A stretch of 64,000 bases of DNA from Unio delphinus (GCA_029339505.1 JAQISU010000003.1:23473501-23537500); one strand, 5' to 3'; shown: positions 12,510-24,470, numbered from the stretch's first letter. Notes: generated from the letters alone by a model not told the origin. A program made the numbers and translations.

Positions 12510-12686
12510 GTAAAGCCAGACTTTCAATGCCTTTTATTTTTGTAAAGACAACTCGACTACTTTATAGTCTTTACGGTAACTAAAGATGAACTTTCATCTT
12601 TTTGTTACGTAAAGATATTGTAAAGGTGATACTGATACATTTTACATCTTTACTTGTACTTAAGTGTAACTTAAATATTTGTAAAG
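12510..12686. repeat. Cluster of GTAAAG/CTTTAC hexamers (candidate CACTA subterminal repeats)
   Basis: Five GTAAAG (12510, 12542, 12609, 12620, 12681) and two CTTTAC (12569, 12648) lie within 177 bp, far above chance. Clustered short motifs in both orientations are typical of the subterminal regions of CACTA elements, where the element's DNA-binding protein docks. The position downstream of the CACTA transposase relic fits. The nearest CAGTG beyond the cluster, a possible terminus, is at 12756-12760. Confidence 0.45.
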
Positions 12687-12759
12687 GCAAATTTTCATAG
12701 CGTTTCTAAAATGATTGAAGAGAAAAAAACAGCAAATATAATAATGCATTTAAAGCAGT

Positions 12760-13540
12760 GCTGAAGTCTCTTAAGAGAACAATTTATTTTGTATTAAATC
12801 TGACACGTATGTTATATATTTCTGAAAAAACAACGAATCTTAACCTATCTTCCAGATCATTATAATGCAATTTTAGGAAATTGATTATAGTTAAGACTTT
12901 AATCAGTAAACAATATTGTAGTATTTGGCATTCGTTGTTTTCTCATATAACCTGTATACACATTGTTAGCAAAAATAGGTCTTGGAAATCTCTGTTTGTG
13001 GTCTTTGAAAGTTTGGGAAAAGTCTTTGAATTTATCATTTATACTTCAGTATGAACCCTGTTATATTTGGTTTGGTAGCACCAAAACAAAATTTTTTTGC
13101 ATCATCTGACATTGTAGGACTAATTAGTATATTTAAACGAACATGCATTTTTTTATACTTTAGAGCAGTTATCGTCTGTTCTAGATCGCTCAAATACTAT
13201 GTACAAAAAATACAATATGTGCCAATGTTGGATAGATTGATTACATTTTGTGGCCTTTTGAACATATTCCCCAAATGTTCCCGACTTAAATTTGGACATT
13301 TTGCATGTTGATTCATGGTATATTTATTTATTTTATGTATCTATTTCTTTCTTTGAAAACAAAAGAATATTTATAATAATAGGTTCAAATTATTTATACA
13401 GGACACTTTTTATCAACAAACACTGAGGATAAAAACAATACATTGTACTTCCGCTCAATATGCAAGGCTTGGTTTGATGCACACCATGAATGTTCAGTAA
13501 GTGAAGGTCATCCTGAATCCAGAAATAAATCTAATAATTA
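12760..13540. other. No feature recognised
   Basis: AT-rich sequence without coding similarity on either strand that I could recognise. Confidence 0.3.
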
Positions 13541-13544
13541 ACTG

Positions 13545-14510
13545 ATAAAAGCTCCACAACACGCATTTTTCATGGTCTTGTTTAGCAAAATCCGTTGGAT
13601 ATCTTTTGTAAATATGAGAGAGCTGCACAATTTTGGAGGTCACATACACATTTTATAAGTTAATAGTTCCTTAAGCAGAACATTGCATATGGTATTAAAG
13701 CTTGATAAATATATAAATGAATAGTAAATGCTCGTTCAATCACGACTGTTTGCTGACAGCAATTGGTTGAAATTTCTTTGATCAGAAATTACATCACCAT
13801 TATTTATCTCTATATGGTGTCAGTAGCCATCTGCACAATGGGTAGGCACCATCGGCAACTATATGATTATTATTGCACATCTGTCAACCGCTATTCCAAA
13901 GATCTGAATTTCGAAGCACTCTTGCATCATGGCAAACACCAGGGAAATCCAAAAAGCAGTGTATGAAACCATGTCAGCATTGCACACAGCTTACAGCTGT
14001 ATAGAATGATATTCCTTCCTGTTCACATATGCTTGGGCGTAATCCTTCGGTGCTCTATTTTAATATCGGTTACATCCAGTGCACCAACTATTCCCGGGAA
14101 GCCATTCCTTTTTTCAATCCTGTGAACAACATCTTGCAATCTATTGTCATCTGACCAAGTAATAAATCTATGTTTGAGATGATGTAAAATGGCGTTAATT
14201 ACTAGAGACCTGCACACTATCACAGAAGACTCTCATAACCCAAACCTGTCGGCTATCTTATTTATGGTATCAAGGCCCCCAAGATACCATAATGTAATGT
14301 ACAACTGTTTTTCAACTCATATGGGCTCCTTTCAACCATTTACCTCAAGCTGCAGTTCAGGACAGGTTTTGAAGATAGTTAAAAAAGGCTTAAAAAGTGG
14401 GTCTGGACATACGAAACTCCTCATCACTGTATGCAGGAATCACATTTTCAGCATAGCCAAATATTCTGGACCTCTGCTGCTTGATTCTGTAATAAAAATA
14501 TTGATTGACT
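13545..14510 (-). pseudogene. PIF/Harbinger transposase (HARBI1-like) relic
   Basis: Minus-strand blocks occur in the order of HARBI1-like DDE nucleases. These are YITLWYLGGLDTINKIADRF (14310-14245), the frame 14223-14023 with ITWSDDNRLQDVVHRIEKRN then GFPGIVGALDVTDIKI (first catalytic Asp), YVNRKEYHSIQLQAVCNADM-like sequence (about 14030-13970), FLDFPGVCHDARVLRNSDLW after a frameshift (second Asp region, about 13960-13890), VADGAYPLCRWL (about 13865-13830) and a degraded C-terminus near 13550. In the second block the D-x-T position reads DVTD rather than the usual DGTH. Multiple stops and frameshifts make it inactive. The partner Myb-like ORF of Harbinger elements was not seen. Confidence 0.8.
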
Positions 14511-14539
14511 TTTAGCGGGTCACCAGCACGTTTAGGTTA

Positions 14540-15017
14540 TTTAGTGCCATACAATAGGATGTATTTAATGATTATATATCACTTTAATATCAAATATATA
14601 TTGTATCTGCATTCAGTTTGCTGTGCTGCTAAATATTCTTCTCTGTCAATTATCACTCCACTTCTTCAAAGCCTTTGGACAATGAAAAGCGTTTATATGA
14701 CCCCCTTGTATCTGAATAGTCAGCAGTTTATTTTCTCAGTTTCTGATGTTAGCATATTCCTTAGAACAGTGTGAATTCTGTTTTGTGAACTAAATCTCCT
14801 CTCACAATCTGCTGTTTGCAATGGGAGAAGCACTCTAATTGGGCCAATTTAAGCAAATTAGTGAACTGGTCTTCATGATATTCGAACATAATTTTCCACA
14901 ACTTGATCATGTTGTTCCTGGAATGTTTATGTTGTACAATCACATTTTTTGCAAGGCTGTCTTCAGCCAAGGTGGCATTACCAATTTTCTTGTCCTCTCC
15001 AAAATGTTATTGTAGAG
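14540..15017 (-). pseudogene. Second hAT copy, 3'-end fragment
   Basis: This is the same family and orientation as the hAT at 876-3131. It covers only the transposase C-terminus and 3' flank, matching 860-1350 of the first copy. It differs by a one-base deletion just before the dimerisation motif, a deletion of about 28 bp near 14977, and point changes. It keeps the intact TTT where the first copy has TTTT, which shows that the first copy carries an insertion. The match stops exactly at the CAGGGG terminus of the MITE at 15018. Confidence 0.85.
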
Positions 15018-15394
15018 CAGGGGTGCGCACACTTTTTCAGCATGCGAGCTAATTATAAAATGACCAAGCCAAAATGATCTACCTACCACAAAAATGCAAA
15101 ACATATATTTATTTATGAATATTGTATGTTGATGTACCTTGCATGACCGCATGATTCCATATAGCACAACACAATTAACTATGTACATTTTGTGTCATTA
15201 CCTTACTCTGATGACTTGCACTGGATGGAATCAGCCAGGGATGCATAGTCCGGACAGCAGCTGCTGAGAGCCAGCCTCAAGCACACAATTTCATAGTGCC
15301 ATAGTGGGGATGGGTAATAAGCTGACGTCTATTTTTTTTAAACCTACGCGATCTACTCACACTACCTTCGCGATCGACGTATTGTGCACCCCTG
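15018..15394. mobile_element. 377-bp non-autonomous hAT-type element (MITE)
   Basis: The element starts CAGGGGTGCGCACA and ends TGTGCACCCCTG, forming imperfect terminal inverted repeats of about 13 bp of the CAGGGGTGC class seen in many animal hAT families. It has no coding capacity. The flanking octamers (15010-15017 and 15395-15402) do not form a clean 8-bp duplication, so the insertion site has decayed or one flank was lost. Confidence 0.65.
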
Positions 15395-16916
15395 TAAGTA
15401 TAGAATACATGTAAGAGTAAATTCGAACAAGAGTTAAGATATTTCATCTTTCTTAAATTATGCTGAATTGTACGTTTAGTACTTTGGGTGAACTATGTTT
15501 GATATATTTATCTTTTTATCAAATTATTAATCTTCTTTGAATACATATACATACATGTGAAATGACCCATATCATTATAAAATAGTTAAGTTCTTTGTTT
15601 CTTTATTGTGTTCGTGAAGACTCTTTAAACCTAGTTGATAAACAAAAAATGTATAAATCATTGTCAACATAGTATTTATTAGAGTTTATACCAAACCTGC
15701 AGTTTTATTTATCGAGGCTATATATTGTTAAAAAAAAGTTTAGATGTCACCCCAAAGAAAAACAAGAAAAAAGGGTAGTCTTAAAAGAGAAAACTACATT
15801 GTCTTCTAAAAAAAAATGCATTCTTTTCATAAGTTCAAGACCATCACAACTTGATCATAATGGAATTTCTGCAATAAATGTTGCCTCCATGAGTTGTAAT
15901 ATAAAAACACTTTAAAGAAAATCTTGCAAATTGTTTGTTTTATAAAATGTATAGGAAAATCTTATATAAAAATATCAACTGGAATTTTGAAGAAATTTGT
16001 GTAAGATAGGAAAAATTACTTGTGTAATTGGTTCATTATCATCCAAAGGTCCATGATGTTCCAGGTATTCAAACGGATACTTCCAGCATGTGTCTGTTTA
16101 AGCAGTTTACAATGAAACTTTCATGGAGGGTTATACATGTCAGGTCACCCTTCTTTATCTCAATCGTCTCCACCTTTTGACAGCATAAGGACTCAATTGC
16201 CAAGTGAATCATTTGGCAATATCTACAATCACATCTGTAAGGCAAGAGCACAGCATAATTTTGACCATTCAAGACTGTTTAAAAATCACTTTCAACATTT
16301 TGTAAGCATTCAAAAGGAAAGATGCGGATTAGAAATAGCATGTTGATTTTGCATTTGACATAAAGTTAGACAAAACAACATTATTTCTCAGTACATGAAT
16401 GTTGCCCTGCAAAGTTTAGAGTAAGCATTGTCAAGTCCATGTGATATTATGAGTCGAATTGTATTTTAACATTAATATTCATTGTAACTTGTGATAACAT
16501 TAAACCTGTGATCATAATGTTTATAGATGGCAGAAAGAGTTAATCGTTGGTGTGTCTGACATTCATTTTCATAGTCCTGTATTCTGCATGGGCTTTTGTC
16601 CTTTATTTGAAAAAGAAAACATACTTCACTGTGTGAAGGAGTAAATGTAGTTGAAGTTTAAAATAATGAACAACAAAAACAAGTATGTGTGTTTACAGTG
16701 TACGGCACGTCACTATTTCCACTAGAATAAGTGTTCTGAAACAATGCAGCAATTATAAATTTACAAAATATACGTGGCTTTCATTGATTTAAAAATAAGG
16801 AAAATATTGCTAATTAATATTTTTAAAAATGTTTAATTTAGCAAGACATAAACACTAAAATACAGCTTTACGAGCATCTGCTTTGATAACTCGCACTATC
16901 CGTACTCTTTAAAACT
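15395..16916. other. No feature recognised
   Basis: AT-rich. Short open frames here (for example at 16069-16272) show no family motif and no codon-like constraint that I can see. Confidence 0.3.
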
Positions 16917-17033
16917 TTAGGCAATCGAGGGAGGATTATCGAAATTTGGGTCCACCAAAGCTTGCATATTTAAACAAAAAAGGAGTTGAAAAGTTTCAGC
17001 TTCAGTTAGTGAAATGTAACGTGCGTTCTGCTC

Positions 17034-17064
<31 letters not shown>

Positions 17065-17342
17065 GTATATGAAATGCGTGCTACAAGTATAAATCGGTAC
17101 AAACCATTGTGTGTTTTCGAGTCGTCCTTCTTCAGTCTGCAAACTATCTTCAACATTCTGACAGTGACATTCGAAGAACATGACGCCGTGTCATCACTAC
17201 CTTCTTCGTTGTTAGTCTTCAAACGTGGCTCATGCTGATACGGTAAATTGTTCACCCTTACAGAGAAGTAGGGGAAATCGTTCTCGCAATTATCCATGAT
17301 GCAAATGGGAAAAGAAATTATCTGATTCATGCTAGCAACCAT
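16917..17342 (-). CDS. Possible first exon with an LPYQHEP motif (uncertain)
   Basis: A minus-strand frame starts at 17342 with a Met-rich lead, then YFSVRVNNLPYQHEPRLK and an acidic/Ser stretch EEGSDDTASCSS. A PYxFEP motif followed by acidic residues is typical of the N-terminal exon of proteins with a P2X7-tail-like Cys-rich domain that are common in invertebrates. The Cys-rich exon was not found to the left. The last third of the frame is low complexity from the (TA)n tract at 17039-17064 and is surely not coding. I cannot fix a splice donor, and an unrelated chance frame is quite possible. Confidence 0.25.
17039..17064. repeat. (TA)n microsatellite
   Basis: Uninterrupted TA dinucleotides, read directly. 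Confidence 0.95.
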
Positions 17343-18548
17343 TGGAGTATGCTATGTTGACTGTTAGCAATAGATCATGTGACGTCACTACAGACCACGT
17401 GATACGTATCTAATTATCTCTCAAGGCACTTACGCGGATAACCAAATAATTATTTGTAGTGACTAAATGGCCCGAGAACGGTGTAATGGAGTTAGAAAAT
17501 CTAAGGCGGATGCTCTAACAACTAGGTCACTGGATCAATCAGGACTGATGTAGAATACATTTTCAAGAAATTATTATTGATGCTAAATCTATGGTATAAC
17601 AGCAATGGTCCAACTTTAATAACTTCATGACGACTTTAACGTGACTCATACCCGATTTCAGTGGCACATGGAAAGTTTAAGTCCATAAACAGATATTGAG
17701 AAAAGCATATTTACGGAACAGTCCCTCCCAAAAAAATAAGACATTCACGATAAAAGCTAATGCGAGCTTGTAAAATTGTACATTAACAGACACTGACCTA
17801 TGCGTACAAGTTATCTGCATGTTTTTATGTCTCTAAGTGGCCATTAATTCTATATATGGTTATATGATGGGGATTCCATTGTCATGATGAGGTTTGCATG
17901 ATAAGCATTATATATGACACCTCTTATGCAAATCTGTACTAACCCATTTTGATCATTCCTGTAACCAATTACATAAATTAAAATGTGTGAATGTTTATGT
18001 ATATATATTAATTTGCATCCATCCACTCTCTGTCTCTCTCACTCACTCACATGTATATGTTCTCTTTTGAATTGTGTCCGAATTGTTTGTGGATAACTTT
18101 GTGTAAGACACCGAATTCCTGGTGTGAAAATCAGAGAAAGTAAAAGTATGGTATGAAATGAAGATGAAATTTCTAACGTAAACATGTTTTCTATTCGAAG
18201 TATCTTTAAACAGTAGTATGCATTTACTTTTTTGTAATGTTATTGTTATAAGTGTGTCAAAGAAAAATGGTATTGTCACTGGTGATAAACTGATAATATG
18301 ATTCCTATGGATGGTACATCAAAGAAAAACAGTGATCATGACTATTCATTGAGTGCCCATATGATGCAATTACAAATGTAGGAATTTCAGGACTACATGC
18401 ATTACTGAGAATATATATATAGGTATTTATATACGTACATCCAAATATTGGTGGGGAAAAAATAAAGAAATAAAATAATTTCAAAAAGAAAGATTTTGTA
18501 TTTTAACTTCTTTTTCACACGAGGTCTGTTCTTTTTAAAATATGATGT
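17343..18548. other. Mostly unrecognised; possible degraded tRNA-derived SINE near 17470-17530
   Basis: On the minus strand at about 17530-17465 the sequence TAGTTGTTAGAGCATCCGCC resembles a tRNA A-box region, but no B box is visible. Nothing else was recognised. Confidence 0.25.
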
Positions 18549-18890
18549 TCAAATTACCTTTTGTTTGTCTGTGTACATGTGATTGAACCCAATCATGTGG
18601 AAACTGAATTGTCTTGTAACTGATAATAACTTCTCTTCTATCATGGTAAACATCATTTTGCACAGGCAGAGGTTGAAAGAAATCACCATAGACAACGATG
18701 CCACCAAATGGGAAATAAAATTTCCTTTACTGTTCTGAACACCTCTATTTGCAGAAATAAATTCAGTGATAGCATGGACATTGGCTATGATGTCCAGAAA
18801 CTCAGTAAAGTTAAATATAGATATAAACATAAAGATTTGAAGGCACCCAAAGGCATCGTTATAAACCAACATGGATGACTGTAACAATAT
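18549..18890 (-). pseudogene. Possible PIF1/Helitron-type helicase fragment
   Basis: In the minus-strand frame that is not the longest open one, the sequence reads FPFGGIVVYGDFFQPLPVQ, close to the Walker B/motif III block of PIF1-like helicases (FGG-V-x-GDFxQLPPV). It is followed by an FPHDW segment and then a good splice-donor-like AAAG|GTAATT at the left end. The upstream Walker A region was not found. A Helitron or a PIF1-like gene fragment is plausible but rests on one motif. Confidence 0.35.
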
Positions 18891-19273
18891 TGACCCTTAT
18901 TCCTGCATTCATCATCTTATATCTAAATGTCAAGTTGTGTCCATTATCACACAGGGAATATCACGTAGTCCAGTGACCATATTCTGTAACAATGAACATC
19001 TCTATGTAACATGCTTTTGCAGTAATCACATCACTAGATACAGCACACAGTACCCATGTTATCCATATTTCTTTTTAGTCCCATAATTTATTTCATTTGA
19101 TTGATATTATTGTTTTGACATAATTTAATTTATTTTTTACACTATAATCATACATGGACAAACTGGGGGGAATGGTAAAACACTCTGGTTTCATCTGCGG
19201 CATCGCAAGGCAACCTAACAAATAAAAGACATCTGAATTTTTATATTAAAAAAAAGAAAGATCAATTGATTAC

Positions 19274-21458
19274 CTGGTGATTGGAGTAGATTTTTTAATT
19301 GCCTTTTCAAATTTGCAAATACAAAGCTGGCTCTTGGCTGTTGGATGTCTTCATCTGATCAGTTCCTTTGTATCGAAGACCAGAACATTCTGGCGATGCA
19401 CATGCATATATGTCAACTTCATTTCGAAACTGTTCTTTACAAAGTTCACAATAATGGATTTCATTTGTAATATCACTACCTAGCATGTCCCACATCTTGT
19501 CATAACTTAACTCTCCAAGTGGTGAGTAATCTGGAAATGCTTTTTGCATTATTGAGATTACATCTATGCATGAAGAAGCTGTAAATTTGTTTCTTAAAAA
19601 ACATGACATAATTGTCATTTCCTTTTCTCTATTGGGTGATAGATAGTCCTCTTGATCAGATGAAAAATCTGACACACTAGAATGGGAGGAATCTTAGTTT
19701 ATACTGTCTTCATCATCTGAGAAATCATTGCATACAGTATCATCACTGTCATCATCACCACCATCATCTTCAGCACTGACACAATCACTTTGACTTTTCA
19801 TTTCATCATTACAAATGTTTTCATACTGTGAATTAGCACCACAGTTTTCTCTTGAAGCATCAACTATCGGCACTACAATTTCCTCATTCGCAATCTCCAG
19901 ATTTTCTGGATGACCCTCCAGGGTACTTCCATTGTAATCATTCAGGATGCTTTCAGTTGCCATAGGAACAAAATCTGAAATATGTGCAACAATTTAACTG
20001 CAGTAAACTTATTGCATTTTAGAGTTATGTCAGCATCTTAATGAAATTAGCTTCTTGATATATTGGAGGATTTTATATGTCTACATAAACAGACCAGTAA
20101 ATATTTATGTACTGGTCTCGCATGCCAAAAAGTAAAACGTCTACAGTAAATGGATGTAAAACAAACACTGCATGCAACACACAGCAAACGAATCCTATAT
20201 AATAAATACATTACATATCCACTAAAGTTTGTAAAGATAATATTACAATACCGATCATTAAAGTTTTGGAATAAAGTGATTTTTTAACGCAGTATAATAC
20301 AGCTGTCATAAGGGAGGGTTTTAAAGATGGCATCATACCTTTCATTTCGCTGCTTCTTGATATTACTGTGCTGTTATTTATTTCTAATTTTCTCATCAGA
20401 GTACTTAGTGGAATTTCAATACTGGGGTCATCTAAATACCTCTTTGTCACTCTTTTCAATGGACCTAGAATAGGTAAACATTATTAGCCTTAGGTCAATC
20501 ATTAAATTCATCATAACAATGCATTATCATGAACTGAGATGCAAGAACAAATTGTTATCCAAACACATCAGACTACACAATTTATGCTACTGATGTGTAT
20601 ATTGATATAAATATGGTTTCTAAAAAAACAATGGATTTGTTTAATATCATGGAAGCAATGGTGAATATATAAAATCTACATCATAATGTACATGAATTTT
20701 TTGTGCATTAAAAATATCTTTAAAAAATCTATGCATTTCTAACTTTATCAATTAAAACTAGTTTTTCGTTATCCCCCCAAAAATGTTCTTAAATATCAAC
20801 ATGAATTGCACAAAGGATCTCCCAGATTGGTTGCCAATCAATGGAATTTTTGGCTTTATATTGATGGCGGGATAATGGTTTACAAACAATTTAAGTGATA
20901 TATTGAGATGCTCTTGACCACTAACAAAATTCCAAAATATAACACAAGAGTGCACGCAGGGAGACTATTTCATAACAAAATGCAATTTGTGATAGTTAAT
21001 AGGTTTTACTGGAAGTCTCCTATGCTAGTCTCGGATATACTCCCATATTGATTTACCTTTGGTAGTTTCCCGTAACAGGCTAAAATTCAGGAGTCTAACT
21101 CTGTCATAATTATTGACGTCAAGTTCAGAATTTCACAAGATATCAAGGTTTCCTAGATATAAAAAGAATTTCAAACTTTTGACACGAAAAGAAAATGTAT
21201 ACTTAATGGGGCAATTATTATTTTAAAAAATTCTGAGACTACTACAGTATATTATTCATGATACATACGAAACCTGCACGAATATAATTTGCCTTTGTTG
21301 CGGTACTTACTCAAATTGTGTGCTGAATACAAATGGTACAGCACAGAGTGCTTTGAACATAGAAGTTTGTGACACTTTGCGCATTCAAAGCGTTTTCTTC
21401 CATTGCCGTTATTAACAATTGCATACTCATTCGACTTCCCTCCAAGACTCGTTGCCAT
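19274..21458 (-). pseudogene. Zinc-finger CACTA-transposase-like gene, exons 1-3, broken
   Basis: Three minus-strand exons join with correct phases. Exon 1 is 21458-21311 (ATG in good context, donor GTAAGT), exon 2 is 20464-20339 (acceptor TTCTAG, donor GTATGA), and exon 3 is 19974-19274 (acceptor TTTCAG, donor GTAATC). Exon 1 encodes a C2H2 finger, C-x2-C-x12-H-x4-H (FECAKC...HLYSAH). Exon 2 is a basic helical segment. Exon 3 begins with an acidic region (DDGGDDDSDD), then a helical block, a C-x2-C-x12-C-x4-C pair (CELC...CASPEC) and finally ANLKRQLKNLLQSP. This order resembles the N-terminal half of Tnp2/Transposase_21 proteins. A TAA at 19694-19696 and a frameshift near 19340 break exon 3. 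The catalytic part was not found further left. It diverges from the BEN-domain gene with 203 bp between start codons. Confidence 0.6.
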
Positions 21459-21661
21459 CTTGCCCCCAACTGATTAAATGTGTAAAACAACGGTTATCCT
21501 GATTGGATGCTAGCGAAAAAAGACGCGATTTGGTTGGTTAATAAAAGCGCGCGGTTTCAGCAGTTGAGTCTTCTTGAACTCGCAGAATCAAAAGAGCGTG
21601 TGAACGAAGAGCATCGAACATCTTACTGAAGGAATACAAGAAGAAAAACCTCAAATAAAAC
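21459..21661. promoter_or_regulatory. Shared bidirectional promoter region
   Basis: These 203 bp separate the start codons of two divergent genes. The interval contains an AATAAAAGCGCGCGG stretch near 21539 that could serve as a TATA-like element for the plus gene and is locally more CpG-containing than its surroundings. Promoter function is inferred from the head-to-head layout only. Confidence 0.5.
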
Positions 21662-24434
21662 ATGTGGACTCTCGTCGAATGGACAGAGGAGAATCTGTTC
21701 AGTATCATCTCTTTGAAGTCTACAAAAGCCCCTAAAAGAGACTACGAAGACTACAAATTAGAATGACTTGGTACATGCAAAAAAAAAAAAAAGTGTATCC
21801 TGCTAGAATCATCCAAAAGTCCAGTGAGTAGATTTGGTTATGTTCTACGGATATTTTATTGTTCTGTGTTACATATAAACTCAGAGAGATTTTCGGTTTC
21901 GCAAAATAACTCTTGCTCTGATCCGATCTTTTGGATTTGTAAATAATTCAATTTTTTTAAAGCCTTGTTGATGTATCAAATTGTTTACAACTGGAAGTAG
22001 TACCCCACATGTAGCGTCAAAACGTTTGCAATAGGCTTTTAAAACAATATCACGAGTCAGACGTTTTATCAATAAAATGCGACTAAAATTTGTGACAACA
22101 CGAAATGAACCTTTTTTTCGTAATATAAATAAGAATTGTTATTTTAAAAAAAAATTGTATGCATAGTGTCCACAAAGCTATTTCGTGTTAACAACAAATT
22201 TGTTCCATTCTATGGCTGAAACCTAACTCCTGCTACGATACTTGCCGCTAATAAACTACAATTGAAAGGTAATATTGCTGAAACCAGTGACTAAATTCTC
22301 TTAAGTTCATGATTAAGTTGATATAGATTTTTATATTATATTTTATGGGATGAAATAATTTCAAGTTTGATCACAATTGTACAGTGAAAATAAATTAGGG
22401 TACAATTCAGCTATAAAAGCTAAAAATAATGTTTACTATCCAACTATTTGCTTACAAGTTACATCTAAGTGAAAATGTTGATTGTCAGAACTTGCATGTG
22501 CAGGTTGAGGTGGGCATCTTGTTTCTTTGAATAATTGGTTGGGTTAATATTATTAAAAGGCAATAAACCCATGAAAATCTATATAACACAAAAATGTAAT
22601 CTGTTTGAAGTGAGTCAAAAACTTTTTAAAAAATCTATATTTATGTATCTGTCTCTAATTGTACTAAAATATTAAATTTTCATTTTCTTAGAATCAAAGG
22701 TTGATCTTGATGAAATGATGAGAGAGCTGGGAAGTACCATTGGGAAGAATAAGATACCAGTTGTATTGCCTCCAATCCAAAGTGACATCCAGGGTGTAGT
22801 GGGTGCTGCAGGAGCCAGTGCAGTTGAACCAGCAACACAAATACAGCCAGTACTTAGAACATAAACCCCTAAAGCAAGTGCAGGAACAGTTGACATAGGT
22901 ATATATAAAAAATATATATAAAAACATGCTTAAATATTGCTCATTTATGACTGTTCCACATCCAGCAGGATATTTTGATGAAAGTGGATTATACTCCACT
23001 ATGATTAAAAGTAAATAAATCTGTCATGGTCTCAACCATTGACAAATCCATACTCATTCTTTTTTCATGCCATTGTTACTCTAAGATACAACATATTTAT
23101 TTTACCATTTTAACTTGATTGGTATTTTTATCTTGTCATAATCATCCAGTGCTCTTGTGATGAACGGTTGCAAAAAGTAGGTAAAGATGGGCATTAAGAA
23201 TAAAATGTGATCTTCTTACAAAAATAATGGGTCCATTTAAAGCAACAACAAAAAACTCGCTACTCTTACCTCTTTGTTCATGCGTGAGCCAAACAGCCAA
23301 TCAGGTTATTAGAAAATCATCTGGAAGTTAATGTGGTATGGTGAATTAAAAAATAGCTTTCAAAATTGTTCCCTACTTGAATTTCAGGCAGTTTTGTCTT
23401 GAAAAATGACAAAATAAACTTGTTTATTTGCAATACTTGTATGTAGTTAACTTCAATAATTTTGAGACTAAGGTAATGTGGATTGTACCATGTAGAATGG
23501 CCTTCATTGAATGCTTCAGTAGTTCATTTCAGATTGTGTGATCTTTACTTCTTGATGATTCTAGTTTGCATCTCATACATTGCAGGCGGACATGGTGCTG
23601 ATGATGTACCAGATTATTTCAACGAGAAGACTGCCAGGCCACAAACAGATGTACAGAGGTAATAACAACATGAACTGTACAAACTGAATCCCTTGTCCCA
23701 TGATTTTGTTTGAAAATCTTCAAAGGAAACTCCTTTGAATGAATCAGGAGATTTTTAAAAAATAAAATAACTTGAGATAAAAAGTCTTAAATCCACAAAA
23801 AACTAGTTTCAACTTGGGGAATGACTTCTAAATTATCCATAAATTTTTAGGTATTATATATGTTTAGCATGCTAATGATATTATGCCTTTTAAGATTTAT
23901 AATTCAAATGCAGACATTATGAATCTTTTGTGAAAAACTATTTCATTATGAAGGAATTTTCGAGTTTGTGTTAATACACAATATTTTTTTCGCAGGTCGA
24001 ACAGAAAACTGAAAGAACTGGAGGACGAAGTTGGGCAATTGAGAAAAAAAGTGAGAAAGCTGGAAGATCGAATTTTCAAGATTGAACAATCTTCAAGTAA
24101 TGACAAAGGGTCTAGTGACCCTAACAAAGAACCCAATGAGTTGGAATGTTTGAAGTCTGAGGTAGACAATTTACAATCATCGAGTGAAACGAAAATAATC
24201 AAGGTGTTGGCCTTGAAGGCATTTTCTACGAATGAGTTGGTTAACATGTCACTTTCTGGCAAAAAGTCAATCAAGTCTGGTGACACCGCAAGACCTCCTC
24301 TGAATCAGACAAAGCTTGCCATGCTAGAACAGGTGTTTCGTTATAAATGTCCAATTAGTTCTAGGAAAACATTTGTAGAAAAATTCCAGAACATTCAGAA
24401 AGTGCTCAGAAGGGAATCCAAAAAAGGAGAATAA
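21662..24434 (+). pseudogene. BEN-domain protein gene, four exons, two stops and one frameshift
   Basis: The exons are 21662-21823, 22692-22898, 23586-23658 and 23996-24434, with junctions GTGAGT/TTAG, GTATAT/GCAG and GTAATA/CGCAG; all phases agree. Exon 1 (MWTLVEWTEENLF...VYPARIIQ) is the chromatin-reader-like N-terminal segment often paired with BEN domains. Exons 2-3 are a flexible linker. Exon 4 has a coiled coil (LKELEDEVGQLRKKVRKLE) and then a BEN domain (ALKAFSTNELVNMSLSGKK, then ARPPLNQTKLAMLEQVF). BEN domains bind DNA and recruit chromatin factors. TGA at 21764-21766, a length change in the A14 run 21779-21792 and TAA at 22862-22864 interrupt it. Exon 4 is fully open. The gene lies beside a CACTA-like terminus, so it may be transposon-encoded. 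Confidence 0.78.
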
Positions 24435-24470
24435 ACTGCTGGTTTAGATGTTCTTTGTTAATCTTGGTAG

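Noticed and set aside
12756..12760. CAGTG as the proven right end of the 7.2 kb CACTA relic
   Set aside because: A five-base match is expected by chance; no matching CACTG start with shared inner bases was found to the left of 7.2 kb.
17465..17530. tRNA gene or SINE on the minus strand
   Set aside because: An A-box-like GTTGTTAGAGCATCCGCC is present, but I find no B box, cloverleaf or tail; at most a degraded SINE head.
18549..18887. 112-residue minus-strand frame as a gene
   Set aside because: The longest frame shows no family pattern; the recognisable helicase motif lies in another frame.
23897..24286. 129-residue Ser/Leu-rich minus-strand frame
   Set aside because: Antisense to the coiled coil and BEN domain exon, which has splice and domain support.
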